Numbered from the stretch's first letter, positions 49,069 through 58,351 are shown. The stretch: DNA of 64,000 nucleotides from Symbiobacterium terraclitae (GCF_017874315.1 NZ_JAGGLG010000020.1:1-64000); one strand, 5' to 3'. The notes: generated by a model from the sequence alone, not told the origin. Program-made: numbers and translations.

Positions 49069-50469
49069 TTAGCCTACCGAGCCCTCCATCTCCATCTCGA
49101 TGAGCCGGTTCAGCTCCACGGCGTACTCCATGGGCAGCTCCCGGGCGAAGGGCTCGATGAAGCCCATCACGACCATGGCCAGGGCCTGCTCCTCGGAGAG
49201 GCCGCGGCTCATCAGGTAGAAGAGCTGCTCCTCGGAGACCCGGGAGACCGTCGCCTCGTGCTCGATGGTGACGTTCTGGTTCTTGATGTCCATATACGGG
49301 ATGGTGTGCGACTCGGAGCCGTCGTCGAAGATCAGGGCGTCGCACTCCACCTTCACCTTGGCCCGCTCCGCCTGCGGCTCCACCAGGATGTGGCCCCGGT
49401 AGGTGGTGTTGCCGCCGTCGCGGGAGATCGACTTCGAGGTGATGCGCGAGGACGTGTCGGGGGCGAAGTGGTAGATCTTCGCGCCGGCGTCCTGGATCAT
49501 GCCCTTGGAGGCCACGGCGATGGAGATGACCTCGCCGCGGGCCCGCGGGCCCATCAGGTAGATGGCCGGGTACTTCATCGTCACCTTGGAGCCGATGTTG
49601 CCGTCGACCCATTCCATCACCGCGTCCTCGTAGGCCACGGCGCGCTTGGTCACCAGGTTGTAGACGTTGGTGGACCAGTTCTGGATGGTGGAGTAGCGGC
49701 AGCGGGCGCCCTTCTTGACGATGATCTCCACGACCGCCGCGTGCAGCGAGTCGGAGGAGTAGGTGGGGGCGGTGCAGCCCTCGACGTAGTGGACGTTGGC
49801 GCCCTCGTCGACGATGATCAGCGTCCGCTCGAACTGGCCCATGTTCTCCGTGTTGATGCGGAAGTAGGCCTGCAGCGGGATCTCCACGGTGACGCCCGGC
49901 GGCACGTAGATGAAGGAGCCGCCCGACCAGACGGCGGTGTTCAGCGCCGCGAACTTGTTGTCCGTCATCGGCACGATGGTGCCAAAGTACTCCCGCACGA
50001 TGTCGGGATACTCACGGACCGCGGTGTCCATGTCGCAGAAGAGGACGCCCTGGGCCTCCAGGTCCTTGCGGATGTTGTGGTAGACGACCTCGGACTCGTA
50101 CTGCGCCGACACGCCGGCGAGGTACTTCCGCTCCGCCTCGGGGATGCCCAGCCGGTCGAAGGTGCGCTTGATGTCCTCGGGGACCTCGTCCCACGAACGG
50201 CCCTGCCGGTCGGTCGCCCGGACGAAGTAGTGGATGTTGTTGAAGTCGATCTCCGACAGGTCGGTGCCCCAGGTGGGCATCGGCTTGGCCAGGAAGACGT
50301 CCAGGGCCTTCAGCCGGATCTCCCGCATCCAGTCGGGCTCCTTCTTGAAGCTCGAGATCGACTCGACGATCTCGCGGGTGAGGCCCTTGTCGGACTTGAA
50401 GACGTAGTTCTCGGGATCGCGGAAACCGTATTTATACTCGCCGACGATGTCGCGCGGCTGGCTAACCAT
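49069..50469 (-). CDS. sufB: Fe-S cluster assembly scaffold SufB
   Basis: A 466-residue scaffold subunit of SufBC2D, on which [4Fe-4S] clusters are assembled. It starts [30 protein letters not shown] and has [22 protein letters not shown] near residue 145, [13 protein letters not shown] near 172, the beta-helix core with [19 protein letters not shown] near 230 and the conserved C-terminal [39 protein letters not shown]. The ATG at 50469 follows GGAGGG and overlaps sufU by eight bases. Confidence 0.96.
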   Translation of the reverse strand: MVSQPRDIVGEYKYGFRDPENYVFKSDKGLTREIVESISSFKKEPDWMREIRLKALDVFLAKPMPTWGTDLSEIDFNNIHYFVRATDRQGRSWDEVPEDIKRTFDRLGIPEAERKYLAGVSAQYESEVVYHNIRKDLEAQGVLFCDMDTAVREYPDIVREYFGTIVPMTDNKFAALNTAVWSGGSFIYVPPGVTVEIPLQAYFRINTENMGQFERTLIIVDEGANVHYVEGCTAPTYSSDSLHAAVVEIIVKKGARCRYSTIQNWSTNVYNLVTKRAVAYEDAVMEWVDGNIGSKVTMKYPAIYLMGPRARGEVISIAVASKGMIQDAGAKIYHFAPDTSSRITSKSISRDGGNTTYRGHILVEPQAERAKVKVECDALIFDDGSESHTIPYMDIKNQNVTIEHEATVSRVSEEQLFYLMSRGLSEEQALAMVVMGFIEPFARELPMEYAVELNRLIEMEMEGSVG

Positions 50470-50929
50470 TCTTTGACCCTCCCTCGTACTCCTTGATCCC
50501 CTCTTCGAGGCAGTGCCAGGCCAGGGTCGCACACTTGATGCGCACGGGGAACTTGCTTACGCCCGAGAGCGCCTGGATCTCGCCCAGGGGTTTGAAGTTA
50601 CCCGCCTCCCCCTGAATCATGCTGTAGAAGCTCCGCATCAGCTCCTGGGCCTCTGCCAGCGTCTTGCCCTTGAGGGCGACCGACATCATTGAGGCGCTGG
50701 CCATCGAGATGGAGCAGCCCCGCCCGTTCCACTTGACGTCGGTGATCTTGCCGTCATCGCCGAGCTCGACCTGGACCTCGATATCGTCGCCGCAGGTGGG
50801 GTTGTGCAGGTGCTTCTTCAGCACCGCACGCTCCACCGCACCCTTGTTCCGCGGCTTCTTGTAGTGGTCGAGGATGACCTGCTGGTAGAGCGCACTCAGG
50901 TTCACCGGATGCTGAGCCTCAGACGTCAT
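50462..50929 (-). CDS. sufU: SufU, zinc-dependent sulfurtransferase
   Basis: A 155-residue IscU-like protein of the SufU type, which in Firmicutes accepts persulfide sulfur from SufS. Three zinc/sulfur Cys positions are visible: C in [11 protein letters not shown] near residue 45, C in [15 protein letters not shown] near 71, and C in [11 protein letters not shown] near 133. The insertion before the last Cys ([18 protein letters not shown]) is characteristic of SufU versus IscU. The start at 50929 overlaps the 3' end of sufS by 11 bases. Confidence 0.95.
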   Translation of the reverse strand: MTSEAQHPVNLSALYQQVILDHYKKPRNKGAVERAVLKKHLHNPTCGDDIEVQVELGDDGKITDVKWNGRGCSISMASASMMSVALKGKTLAEAQELMRSFYSMIQGEAGNFKPLGEIQALSGVSKFPVRIKCATLAWHCLEEGIKEYEGGSKNG

Positions 50930-52151
50930 AGCCGAAGAACTCCTTTGCGTGGAGGAGAGCGTCGACCAGCCGGTCGACCTCTTCCTTCGTGTTATAGATA
51001 TAAAAGCTCGCCCGGTTGGTGGCCGGCACGTCAAGGAGTTCCATCAGCGGCTGGGCGCAGTGATGGCCAACCCGGATGGCCACGCCCTCGGCGTTGAGCA
51101 CGGCCGACATGTCGTGCGGGTGGATGCCCGCCACGTCGAAGCTGATCAGCCCCGCCCGGGGCTGCCTGGGGCCGAAGAGGCGCATGCCGTCGATGGCGGA
51201 GAGCCGCTCCCAGGCGTACTCGGTGAGCGCCTTCTCGTGCGCGTAGACGTTCTCCATGCCCAGGGCGCTCAGGTAGTCTACCGCGGCCCCGAAGGCGATG
51301 AAGTCCGCGATGTTCGGGGTGCCCGCCTCGAACTTGGCCGGGCACTCGGCCCACTTCGCCCCGCTCAGGTGGGCCTCGGAGATCATCGAGCCGCCGAAGT
51401 AGGTGGGCTCCATCTCCTCCAGGAGCTCCATCTTGCCCCAGAGGAAGCCGGTGCCGGTGGGCGCCAGCATCTTGTGCCCGGCGGCGGCGATCCAGTCCGC
51501 ATCCCAGTCTACCACGTCCACCGGCATGTGCGGTACCACCTGAACGGCGTCCACCGCCACCTTCGCGCCCACCTGGTGCGCCTTGGCCACCATCTCCTTG
51601 ACCGGGTTGATGGTGCCCAGCACGTTGGAGGCGCCGGTGAGGGCCACGAACCGGACGTTGCCCTCGCTCAGCAGCCGGTCGTAGTGCTCCTGGCTCAGTG
51701 TGCCGTCGGGGAGGAGGTCGATATACCTGATCTGCGCCCCCGTCGCGGCGGCTGCCTGCTGCCAGGGGATCAGGTTGGAGTGGTGCTCCATCCCCGAGGC
51801 GATGATGACGTCGCCGGGCTTGAGCCGCTGCCGCAGCCAGCCGTAGGCGACCATATTGAGCCCCTCGGTGCCGTTGCGGGTGAAGATCACCTGGTTCGGC
51901 GAGGGGGAGCCGATGAAGCGGGCGATCTTCGCCCGCGCCCCCTCATAGGCGTCGGTGGCCCGCTCGGCCAGGGTGTGGATGCCGCGGTGGACGTTGGCGT
52001 TGTACCCTTCATAGTATTCAACCAGAGCCTGAATCACTTGGCGCGGCTTCTGCGTGGTCGCGGCATTGTCAAGGTAGACCAGGGGATGGCCGTTCATCTC
52101 CTGATGGAGGATCGGGAAGTCCTGCCGGATTCGGGCCACATCGAGGGCCAC
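50919..52151 (-). CDS. sufS: Cysteine desulfurase SufS
   Basis: A 410-residue PLP enzyme of the group II cysteine desulfurases, producing a protein persulfide from cysteine. Motifs seen are VYLDNAATTQKP near residue 25, ASGMEHHSNLIPWQ near 118 with the PLP-stacking His, DWIAAAGHKMLAPTGTGFLWG near 217 with the Schiff-base Lys, and RVGHHCAQPLMELL near 360 with the catalytic Cys. The GTG at 52151 is three bases from the sufD stop codon, so they are translationally coupled. Confidence 0.96.
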   Translation of the reverse strand: MALDVARIRQDFPILHQEMNGHPLVYLDNAATTQKPRQVIQALVEYYEGYNANVHRGIHTLAERATDAYEGARAKIARFIGSPSPNQVIFTRNGTEGLNMVAYGWLRQRLKPGDVIIASGMEHHSNLIPWQQAAAATGAQIRYIDLLPDGTLSQEHYDRLLSEGNVRFVALTGASNVLGTINPVKEMVAKAHQVGAKVAVDAVQVVPHMPVDVVDWDADWIAAAGHKMLAPTGTGFLWGKMELLEEMEPTYFGGSMISEAHLSGAKWAECPAKFEAGTPNIADFIAFGAAVDYLSALGMENVYAHEKALTEYAWERLSAIDGMRLFGPRQPRAGLISFDVAGIHPHDMSAVLNAEGVAIRVGHHCAQPLMELLDVPATNRASFYIYNTKEEVDRLVDALLHAKEFFGYDV

Positions 52152-53300
52152 TTAGTTCACCTTCTCTCCCATCAGCCGGATCATCTCGTCGCGCAGCTCC
52201 GCGACGGGGATCTGCTCCAGCACCGGAGCAAGGAAGGCCAGCACGAGCATCCGGACGGCCTGGGCCCGGGTGAGGCTGCGGGCCATCAGGTAGAAAATCT
52301 GCTCCTCGTCCAGCTGGCCCACCGTGGCGGCGTGGCCGGCACCCTCCACCTCGTGCTCGTTGATGATCAGCGCCGGGATCGAGTCGGCCCGCGCCTTGTC
52401 GGAGAGGACCAGCGCCTGCTGCCGCTGGTAGGTGGCCGCGTTCTTCGCAGCCCGGTTGATCTGGCCGTTGCCGCGGAAGACCGTGTGGGCCCTGCCCGAG
52501 AGCACGCCGCGCCCCAGGATGTCAGACCGGCTGTAGGAGCCGTCGTGCACCTGCGAGGCGACGATGTCGTGGTGCTGCCGGTCGGTGGCGCCGAAGACGA
52601 CCTTCAGCTTCGACTCGGAGCCCTCGCCGGCGACGTTGTTGACGATCTCGGAGCGCACCAGGGCGCCGCCGAACTCGCCGCCGGCCCAGTCCAGCGTCGA
52701 GTCCCGCCCCGTCAGGCCGCGGCGGAAGGTGAAGGCCCAGGCGTCCTGGGAGTGGTTCTGCAGGTAGCCGTAGCGGACCCGGGCGCCCTGCAGCGGGAAG
52801 ACCTCGACCACCGCGACGCTCAGGTAGTCGCCGGTGCCCTCGTACCGCTCCAGCAGGGTGACCTCGGCGTTGTCCTCGGCGATGACCAGCGTGTGCAGGT
52901 ACTGCGCCTCGCCGTCACCGGCCTGGTAGACCACCTGCAGCGGCTCGGAGACCACGACCCCGCGGGGCACGTAGAGCAGGACGCCGCCGTTCAGGTAGGC
53001 CGCCTGCGCCGCGGAGAGGAGGTTCTGGTCCATCGGGAAGAGCTTCCCCAGATACTTGGCAACCAGGTCGGCGTGCTCCGTCGCTGCCCTGAGGATGTCG
53101 GTGAAGATCACGCCCTCGGGCACGGAACCCTTCAGCGTGACCCGGGCGGGCGCCGGCCGGTACTGGGAGACGTCCAGGCCCTCCAGGGAGGTGCGCCGCC
53201 ACGCCTCATCGGTCTTCGCCGGCAGCCGGAGCGACCCGGTGAGCGAGCGGGCGGTGTTGCGCCGCTCCTCCAGGAAGCGGGGTTCGGTGACCGTCGGCAT
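52152..53300 (-). CDS. sufD: Fe-S assembly protein SufD
   Basis: A 382-residue paralogue of SufB and partner in SufBC2D. It begins MPTVTEPRFLEERRNTARSLTG, has GGVLLYVPRGVVVSEPLQVVYQ near residue 110, the beta-helix region with RSEIVNNVAGEGSESKLKVVFGATDRQHHDIVASQVHDGSYSRSDILGRGVLSG near 210-265, and NEHEVEGAGHAATVGQLDEEQIFYLMARSL near 310-340 with the conserved His. It lies three bases after sufC and directly before sufS. Confidence 0.93.
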   Translation of the reverse strand: MPTVTEPRFLEERRNTARSLTGSLRLPAKTDEAWRRTSLEGLDVSQYRPAPARVTLKGSVPEGVIFTDILRAATEHADLVAKYLGKLFPMDQNLLSAAQAAYLNGGVLLYVPRGVVVSEPLQVVYQAGDGEAQYLHTLVIAEDNAEVTLLERYEGTGDYLSVAVVEVFPLQGARVRYGYLQNHSQDAWAFTFRRGLTGRDSTLDWAGGEFGGALVRSEIVNNVAGEGSESKLKVVFGATDRQHHDIVASQVHDGSYSRSDILGRGVLSGRAHTVFRGNGQINRAAKNAATYQRQQALVLSDKARADSIPALIINEHEVEGAGHAATVGQLDEEQIFYLMARSLTRAQAVRMLVLAFLAPVLEQIPVAELRDEMIRLMGEKVN

Positions 53301-53303
53301 GGG

Positions 53304-54095
53304 CTACTTCACCCCCGCCTCGGCCGCCTCGTCCACGATTCCGAGCTCGGCCTTGATCCAGTCGTAGCCCTTCTTCTCGATCTCCAGGGCCAGCTCGGGA
53401 CCGCCGGTCTTGACGATGCGGCCGTTCATCAGCACGTGCACCACGTCGGGCCGGATGTGGTCGAGGATGCGGTGGTAGTGGGTGATGACGATGGCGCCGA
53501 AGTTCGGGCCACGCAGCGAGTTCACGGCCTTGGCGACGACCTTCAGGGCGTCGATGTCCAGGCCGGAGTCGGTCTCGTCGAGGATGGCGATCTTGGGCTC
53601 CAGCAGGGTCATCTGCAGCATCTCGTTCCGCTTCTTCTCGCCGCCGGAGAAGCCCTCGTTCAGGTAGCGGGCGGCGAAGGACTCATCCATCTCCAGGAGC
53701 TGCATCTTCTCGGCGAGCATCTCCTGGAACTCCCACACCCCGATCTCCTCGCCCCGCACGGCGCTCACCGCCTGCCGGAGGAAGTTGGCCACGGTGACGC
53801 CGGAAACCTCGAAGGGGTACTGGAACGCGAGGAAGAGGCCGGCCTTGGCCCGGTCGCTGACCTCCATCGCCAGCAGGTCCTGATCGCCCAGGAACACCGA
53901 GCCCTCGGTGATCTCGTAGCGGGGGTGGCCCATGAGCGCGAAGCCGAGGGTGGTCTTGCCGGCCCCGTTGGGACCCATGATGGCGTGGATCTCGCCCGGC
54001 TTGACCTCGAGATCCAGGCCCTTGAGGATTTCCTTCTCCCCGATGTTCACATGCAAGTTCTTGACGATGAGCGGGGCGCCAGTGGTCACGATCAC
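53304..54095 (-). CDS. sufC: Fe-S assembly ATPase SufC
   Basis: A 263-residue ABC-type ATPase of the SufBC2D complex. Walker A is GPNGAGKTT near residue 39, the signature GFSGGEKKRNEML near 148, Walker B AILDETDSGLD near 172, and the H-loop THYHRILDHIRPDVVHVLMNG near 206. The GTG at 54095 follows AAAGGAG. It is the first gene of the SUF operon and reads away from the SufR-like regulator; the palindromes between them are candidate operators. Confidence 0.96.
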   Translation of the reverse strand: MIVTTGAPLIVKNLHVNIGEKEILKGLDLEVKPGEIHAIMGPNGAGKTTLGFALMGHPRYEITEGSVFLGDQDLLAMEVSDRAKAGLFLAFQYPFEVSGVTVANFLRQAVSAVRGEEIGVWEFQEMLAEKMQLLEMDESFAARYLNEGFSGGEKKRNEMLQMTLLEPKIAILDETDSGLDIDALKVVAKAVNSLRGPNFGAIVITHYHRILDHIRPDVVHVLMNGRIVKTGGPELALEIEKKGYDWIKAELGIVDEAAEAGVK

Positions 54096-54244
54096 ACTAC
54101 TCCTTTCACACTACAACGCATTCGAACGCGCTACACGTGTTCAACCGGCGCAGTCCGGGCGGCGGGCCGGCGTTCACCGGCCGCCCGGGCGCCCGGTGTC
54201 TAGCATTCCCAGGCCTGGTGAACTGGGTGACACGTGAACCCTTG

Positions 54245-54270
54245 TTTTACACTGTGACTACAGTGTAAAA
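54245..54270. promoter_or_regulatory. 26-bp perfect palindrome, SUF operator candidate
   Basis: Arms TTTTACACTGT (54245-54255) and ACAGTGTAAAA (54260-54270) surround GACT, in the 393-base gap between sufC (leftward) and the SufR-like gene (rightward). Its AT-rich symmetric arms stand out strongly from the GC-rich surroundings. Confidence 0.75.
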
Positions 54271-54328
54271 TAGGTGCGAAGCCAGTTGGTGGTTGCGGTT
54301 CGGCACACGTTACATTGTATGGACCAGA

Positions 54329-54351
54329 TTTACACTGTGTCAATAGTGCAA
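54329..54351. promoter_or_regulatory. Second, imperfect copy of the SUF operator
   Basis: ATTTACACTGT, GTCA, then ATAGTGCAAT repeats the palindrome at 54245 with two mismatches. The two copies are about 84 bases centre to centre, eight helical turns, which would allow looping. Confidence 0.6.
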
Positions 54352-54488
54352 TCGGGCTCATCCGGGGTTATTCAACAGACCTGTGTCGTAAGTATAGACG
54401 TGCCGTGCTGCCGCACGGTAACGGTCGGGCGGCGGCCCTAGACGCAGGTCGACCGGGCCCGCGGGCAGCGTCGATTGGGGGGAGCGCG

Positions 54489-55217
54489 TTGGAGCGGGAT
54501 CCGCAGAAGGTGAGTGCGGTGCTGGCCGATCCGACCCGGTACAGCATCTATCAGTACGTTCTGGTGGCGCCCGACCCGGTCTCGGTGGCCGAGGTCGCGC
54601 GGCGCTTCGAGCTGCATCCCAACGTCGCGCGCATGCACCTGAACCGGCTGGTGGAGATCGGGCTCCTGGTGCAGCGCACGGAGAAGAGCGGCAAGGGAGG
54701 GCGGCCCGGCTACGTCTACGCGCCCTCGGGGAGCGCCGTGTCGCTGACGACCGTTCCGCCCCGGGACTTCCAGCTGCTGGCCGACCTGCTGGTGCAGTCG
54801 CTGGCCCTCTTGGGCGAGGGCGGCAAGGAGGCCGTGGAGCAGATCGGCCACAGCTTCGGCCGGCGGCTGGGGCAGGAAGCGCTGGCCAAGCTGGCGCCGG
54901 CCCTGGATAGCGCCAACGGCGCCACGGGGCCGATGGAGCTGCTCGAGGCCTGCGCGCTGGCCCTGAACCGCCTGGGCGTGTCCGCCCGGGTGATCGTGGG
55001 GCCGGGGGGCCGCCCGAGCCTGGTGCTCAAGTCGTGCGGCTTCCACGAGGTGGCATCCGCACACCCGGACCAGGTCTGCCACCTGTGCAAGGCCATGGTC
55101 GAAGGGGTGGCCCAGACCTGCTCCGAGGCCTCGCCGGGGGTTACGCAGGCGGGAACCGTACCCCGGGGGGACAAGGAGTGCGTCTATGAAGTAAACGGCC
55201 TGATTCACCTGGAGTAA
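54489..55217 (+). CDS. SufR-like Fe-S-sensing transcriptional repressor
   Basis: A 242-residue regulator with an N-terminal winged HTH (VSAVLADPTRYSIYQYVLV ... VSVAEVARRFELHPNVARMHLNRLVEIGLLVQ) and a C-terminal domain with clustered cysteines: C183 in KSCGFHEV, C197 and C200 in VCHLC, C211 in VAQTC and one in KECVYEV. This matches SufR-type repressors, which hold a [4Fe-4S] cluster and derepress suf genes when clusters are lost. The TTG at 54489 follows GGGGAG; upstream in-frame sequence is intergenic. It is divergent from the SUF operon with two operator-like palindromes between. Confidence 0.87.
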   Translation: MERDPQKVSAVLADPTRYSIYQYVLVAPDPVSVAEVARRFELHPNVARMHLNRLVEIGLLVQRTEKSGKGGRPGYVYAPSGSAVSLTTVPPRDFQLLADLLVQSLALLGEGGKEAVEQIGHSFGRRLGQEALAKLAPALDSANGATGPMELLEACALALNRLGVSARVIVGPGGRPSLVLKSCGFHEVASAHPDQVCHLCKAMVEGVAQTCSEASPGVTQAGTVPRGDKECVYEVNGLIHLE

Positions 55218-55272
55218 CTGACAGCGTGCGCCCGCAGGCCGGGAGATGGGGACGGCCTGCGGGCGTTGTTGC

Positions 55273-55527
55273 GTACGGGGCCGCAGGCGCTGCTGCCTAC
55301 GGAGCCGCAGGCGCTGCCGCCTACGGGGCCGCAGGCGCTGCCGCCTACGGAGCCGCAGGCGCTGCTGCGTACGGGGCCGTAGGCGCTGCCGGGACGGGGC
55401 CGCAGGCGCTGCCGGGTATGGGGCCACAGGCGCTGCTGCGTACGGGGCGCATGCGCTGCTGCGTACGAGGCGCAGGCGCTGCCGGGTACGGAGCCGCAGG
55501 CGCTGCCGGGTACGGGGCTGCATGCGG
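55273..55527. repeat. 24-bp minisatellite, about 11 copies
   Basis: Units of GTACGGGGCCGCAGGCGC followed by TGCTGC (variants GTACGGAGCC, CTACGGGG, TGCCGG at the end) are repeated head to tail about 11 times, with most copies 24 bases and some 22-23. In one frame it would encode YGAAGAAA repeats, but copies of 22 and 23 bases break the frame, so it is probably non-coding. It fills the gap 55218-55668 between the SufR-like gene and the next gene. Confidence 0.8.
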
Positions 55528-55668
55528 ACCTGGCGCGCACGGGACCCACTTGCGGCTCCGGCTGTCACAGAGCCCATCGGCGGCTCTGGCCCGCACAGGG
55601 CCCACACGAGGCCCCGGCACGCCTGGGGCTCGCTTGCGGGCGTGGTGCACTTGGGGAGGGGGACGGAG

Positions 55669-56205
55669 TTGAGGACACGGCTCGGCAGGCTGCTGCCGGC
55701 GCTGGCGCTGGCGGCGGTCCTGCTGGCGGCGGCCGGTCCGCTGGCGCTGGGGCATGCCGTGGATCTGTTCGGTCATGTTCAGGTGGACGAGCAGGGCACG
55801 GTGGTCGCGAAGCTGGTGGACGTATACGGCGGCCTCGTGGAGGGGCAGCGGGTTGAGGTCTACGCCAGGGCCCGGGGCGCACGGGCCACAGCGCCCGCAG
55901 TGATGGAGGAGGTGGCGCCGGCCACCTACCGGGGCACGGTTGCCCCGCCGGGCGACGGCGAGTACGAGGTGGTCATCGACCTGCAGCTGGGCGGCGACCT
56001 GCACCGCATCACCGTACCGGCGGTCGCAGGCGCGGCGGTGCCGGAGCGCGTGGTGGCCATGGAGCAGATCGAGCCGCGCTGGCCCTTCACGCGGGTGCTC
56101 TTCGTGGCGGCCGCGGCGGTGCTGGTGCTCGGCACGGTGGTGGCCCTCAGGCGGCGGCCCGCTGAGCCGGAGGCGGAGGGGACGGGGGGAGTGGTTGAGC
56201 AGTGA
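55669..56205 (+). CDS. Exported beta-sandwich protein with C-terminal membrane anchor
   Basis: A 178-residue protein starting at TTG 55669 after GGGGAGGGGG. A signal peptide covers about residues 1-29 (LALAAVLLAAAGPLALGHA). Then comes a beta-rich domain (LFGHVQVDEQGTVVAKLVDVYGG ... EYEVVIDLQLGGDLHRITVP) and a C-terminal membrane helix (VLFVAAAAVLVLGTVVAL, about 145-162) ending RRRPAEPEAEG. No family was recognised; the layout resembles small CopC- or YtkA-like proteins. Its stop overlaps the next gene by four bases. Confidence 0.65.
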   Translation: MRTRLGRLLPALALAAVLLAAAGPLALGHAVDLFGHVQVDEQGTVVAKLVDVYGGLVEGQRVEVYARARGARATAPAVMEEVAPATYRGTVAPPGDGEYEVVIDLQLGGDLHRITVPAVAGAAVPERVVAMEQIEPRWPFTRVLFVAAAAVLVLGTVVALRRRPAEPEAEGTGGVVEQ

Positions 56206-56540
56206 GGCGGCTGAGCGCAACGGCCCTGGCGGCGCTGCTGGCGGCGGCGTTGCTGGCGGGCTGCGGGTCGAAGGAGACCGCCGCGCCGAAGCTCTCGGTG
56301 CAGGCGTCGCAGGAAGGCACGAGCCTGGTGGTCCGGGTGAGCACGGAGAACTGGCAGCCGGGCAAGGACGGCCACGTACATATCTACCTGAACGACGGCC
56401 CGGAGGCCATGATCTACGGCTACACCTACACGGTGCCGGACATCGAACCGGGCCAGTACAAGATTCACGTCGAACTCGCCAACACGCGGCACGAGAACAT
56501 CGGCGTGTCGGAGACCATCTATTTTGAAGTGAAGCCCTGA
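56202..56540 (+). CDS. Small lipoprotein, YtkA-like fold
   Basis: A 112-residue lipoprotein (signal MRRLSATALAALLAAALLAGC, lipobox cysteine at residue 21) followed by one beta-sandwich domain with KDGHVHIYLNDGPEAMIYGYTYTVPDIEPGQYKIHVELANTRHENIG. The HVHIYLNDG stretch and the GxYxIxVELANxxHE pattern resemble YtkA/CopC-like domains, which may bind metal via histidines. The GTG at 56202 overlaps the preceding stop, so the two are co-translated. Function unknown. Confidence 0.65.
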   Translation: MRRLSATALAALLAAALLAGCGSKETAAPKLSVQASQEGTSLVVRVSTENWQPGKDGHVHIYLNDGPEAMIYGYTYTVPDIEPGQYKIHVELANTRHENIGVSETIYFEVKP

Positions 56541-56706
56541 CCTGTGAACCCCTGACCTGGGGGTGGGGGCGGAAACCCGAACGATCATCAGGGGCGAATG
56601 CGTACGGTGATGTACGCTTCGCCCCCTTTCGTTTCACACAGTGCGTAACCTTTAGGTCGCCTGCTCGTTCGTATCGGCGGAAGCTGGCATTGGGGAGGCA
56701 AGGGGT

Positions 56707-57447
56707 ATGAGGGTCGTGCTCACCGCACTCCTTGGCGCGGCAGTGTTGATCTCGGGCTGTGCCCAGTCCGATCCCGGAGGATCCGTCAGGGTGATCGGTT
56801 CCCCCCCGGGGAGTGGACAGGCTGGCCGCAACAAGGGCGACGTGGAACCATCGCCCCCGCCTCCGGAGGCACCCAGGGGACCGGTCACGTCTCCCGAACA
56901 GGCCATCGGACTGCTTCCATCCACTCGGGCGCAGATGACTTTCGACGCGATTCTGGTTGAGGACTATGTTCCCCCTCACCTGAGGGACAGCCAGGGTGAA
57001 GGACCACAGCGCAGCACATGGGTGGTTCAGAGTCTCCACCCCTGGCCTGACGTCACCTTTTTCGTGGATGCCGACACCGGGGAGGTGTACGCCGTCCGGG
57101 AGAGCGAAGGGACCGCCCCGGTCAAGCTGCCGAAATCGACTCAGGACGCGGTCGACCTGGTGTTCCACTCGTGGGGAGACCTTCCGGACATCGCCCAGTT
57201 TCCGACGACAGTCGGAACCGAGGACGGGGAGATCTACCTTCCCGGCGATCCCGATGGGGCGAGCATTCCAGCCACGTTCAGCGTTGAATCGACGGCCTCG
57301 CAGCGTGGCGAGTATGTTGTCACCTTTACGCTCCAGTGGCGGGCAGACGAGCAACTGAAGCGGGCGGTGTGGGTGTTTGAGGTGCACCCTGAGGGCGGCG
57401 TCTCCGCACCCACCAGGGACGGGGACGAACCGCCCGCGACTCCATAA
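56707..57447 (+). CDS. Lipoprotein of unknown function
   Basis: A 246-residue lipoprotein (lipobox ISGC, cysteine about residue 18) with a Pro/Gly/Ser-rich linker to about residue 60. The domain that follows contains VTFFVDADTGEVYAVRES, the pattern of PepSY-like regions, and VVTFTLQWRADEQLKRAVWVFEVHPEG. Codon use is slightly less GC-biased than its neighbours. It starts at ATG 56707 after GGGGAGGCAAGGGGT. No family firmly assigned. Confidence 0.6.
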   Translation: MRVVLTALLGAAVLISGCAQSDPGGSVRVIGSPPGSGQAGRNKGDVEPSPPPPEAPRGPVTSPEQAIGLLPSTRAQMTFDAILVEDYVPPHLRDSQGEGPQRSTWVVQSLHPWPDVTFFVDADTGEVYAVRESEGTAPVKLPKSTQDAVDLVFHSWGDLPDIAQFPTTVGTEDGEIYLPGDPDGASIPATFSVESTASQRGEYVVTFTLQWRADEQLKRAVWVFEVHPEGGVSAPTRDGDEPPATP

Positions 57448-57570
57448 CAGCAGCCCCGGGAGTCGAGGGTCGGTCCTCGGCTCTCCCCTTTTCGCCTGGG
57501 CCGCGTTCAGCGGGAACAGGTGTGCTGCGGTCCTCGTCTTATGTGCTGTAAAGCCAAAGGGGTGAGTCCG

Positions 57571-58236
57571 GTGTGGCGGTGGCGGCGATGGGGCGTGCGC
57601 CTCGTGATCGTGGCGGTGGCGGGAGCGGTGCTGCTCCTGGCCATCAACGCTCTGGTCTACTACCAGGGCCGGGCGCTGATCGTGGCGCCTGGGGAGGCGC
57701 GCACGGCGCAGGCGGTGCTGGTGCTGGGCGCAGGCGTCTCCCCCGACGGGCGCGTCTCCCCGATGCTGCGCGACCGGCTCGAGACGGCCCTCGCGCTCTA
57801 CCGCGCCGGCAAGGTGGAGAAGTTCCTGCTCTCGGGCGACCACGGCCGGAAGGACTACGACGAGGTCAACGCCATGCGCCGCTACCTGGAGGCGCAGGGC
57901 GTGCCGCCGCACCACCTGTTCATGGACCACGCCGGCTTCGACACCTACGACTCGCTGTACCGGGCCGCCGCCATCTTCCAGGCCGACGACGTGATCGTCG
58001 TCACCCAGGAGTTCCACCTGCCCCGGGCGCTCTGGATCGCGACGCGCCTCGGACTGGATGCCCAGGGCGTCGCGGCCGACCGGCACCGCTACCGCGACGA
58101 GCGGTTGTACGCGGTGCGGGAGTTTGCGGCTCGCGTCAAGGCGTTCGGCGAGGTGGCCATCCGGCGTCGGCCGGCATTCCTGGGCGATCCCATCCCGATC
58201 ACCGGCGACGGGCGGGCGACCCATGATCAGCCCTGA
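57571..58236 (+). CDS. SanA/YdcF-family (DUF218) membrane protein
   Basis: A 221-residue protein with one N-terminal membrane helix (residues 9-27) and a DUF218 domain: AVLVLGAGVSPDGRVSPMLRDRLETALALYRAGKVEKFLLSGDHGRKDYDEVNAM near 48-105, then FDTYDSLYRAAAIF and VVTQEFHLPRALWIA. These are the SanA/vancomycin-high-temperature-exclusion family motifs; members are linked to envelope integrity, but their reaction is unknown. The GTG at 57571 follows GGGGTGAG; GTG 57562 is an alternative. Confidence 0.85.
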   Translation: MWRWRRWGVRLVIVAVAGAVLLLAINALVYYQGRALIVAPGEARTAQAVLVLGAGVSPDGRVSPMLRDRLETALALYRAGKVEKFLLSGDHGRKDYDEVNAMRRYLEAQGVPPHHLFMDHAGFDTYDSLYRAAAIFQADDVIVVTQEFHLPRALWIATRLGLDAQGVAADRHRYRDERLYAVREFAARVKAFGEVAIRRRPAFLGDPIPITGDGRATHDQP

Positions 58237-58351
58237 AACGTGCGCACGAGATTGCCTTTCGCATGGCGAAAGGATATCGGCGGGTTGACGCGGAATCAAG
58301 TTAGCTTTGTCTGGAACCTACAGGTCAAAGTCAGGGGCAGGAGGCCGAACC

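Noticed and set aside
55226-55672. A 148-residue plus-strand reading frame made of YGAAGAAA repeats
   Set aside because: It simply translates the 24-bp minisatellite, has no ribosome binding site or conserved domain, and its repeat copies with missing bases shift the frame.
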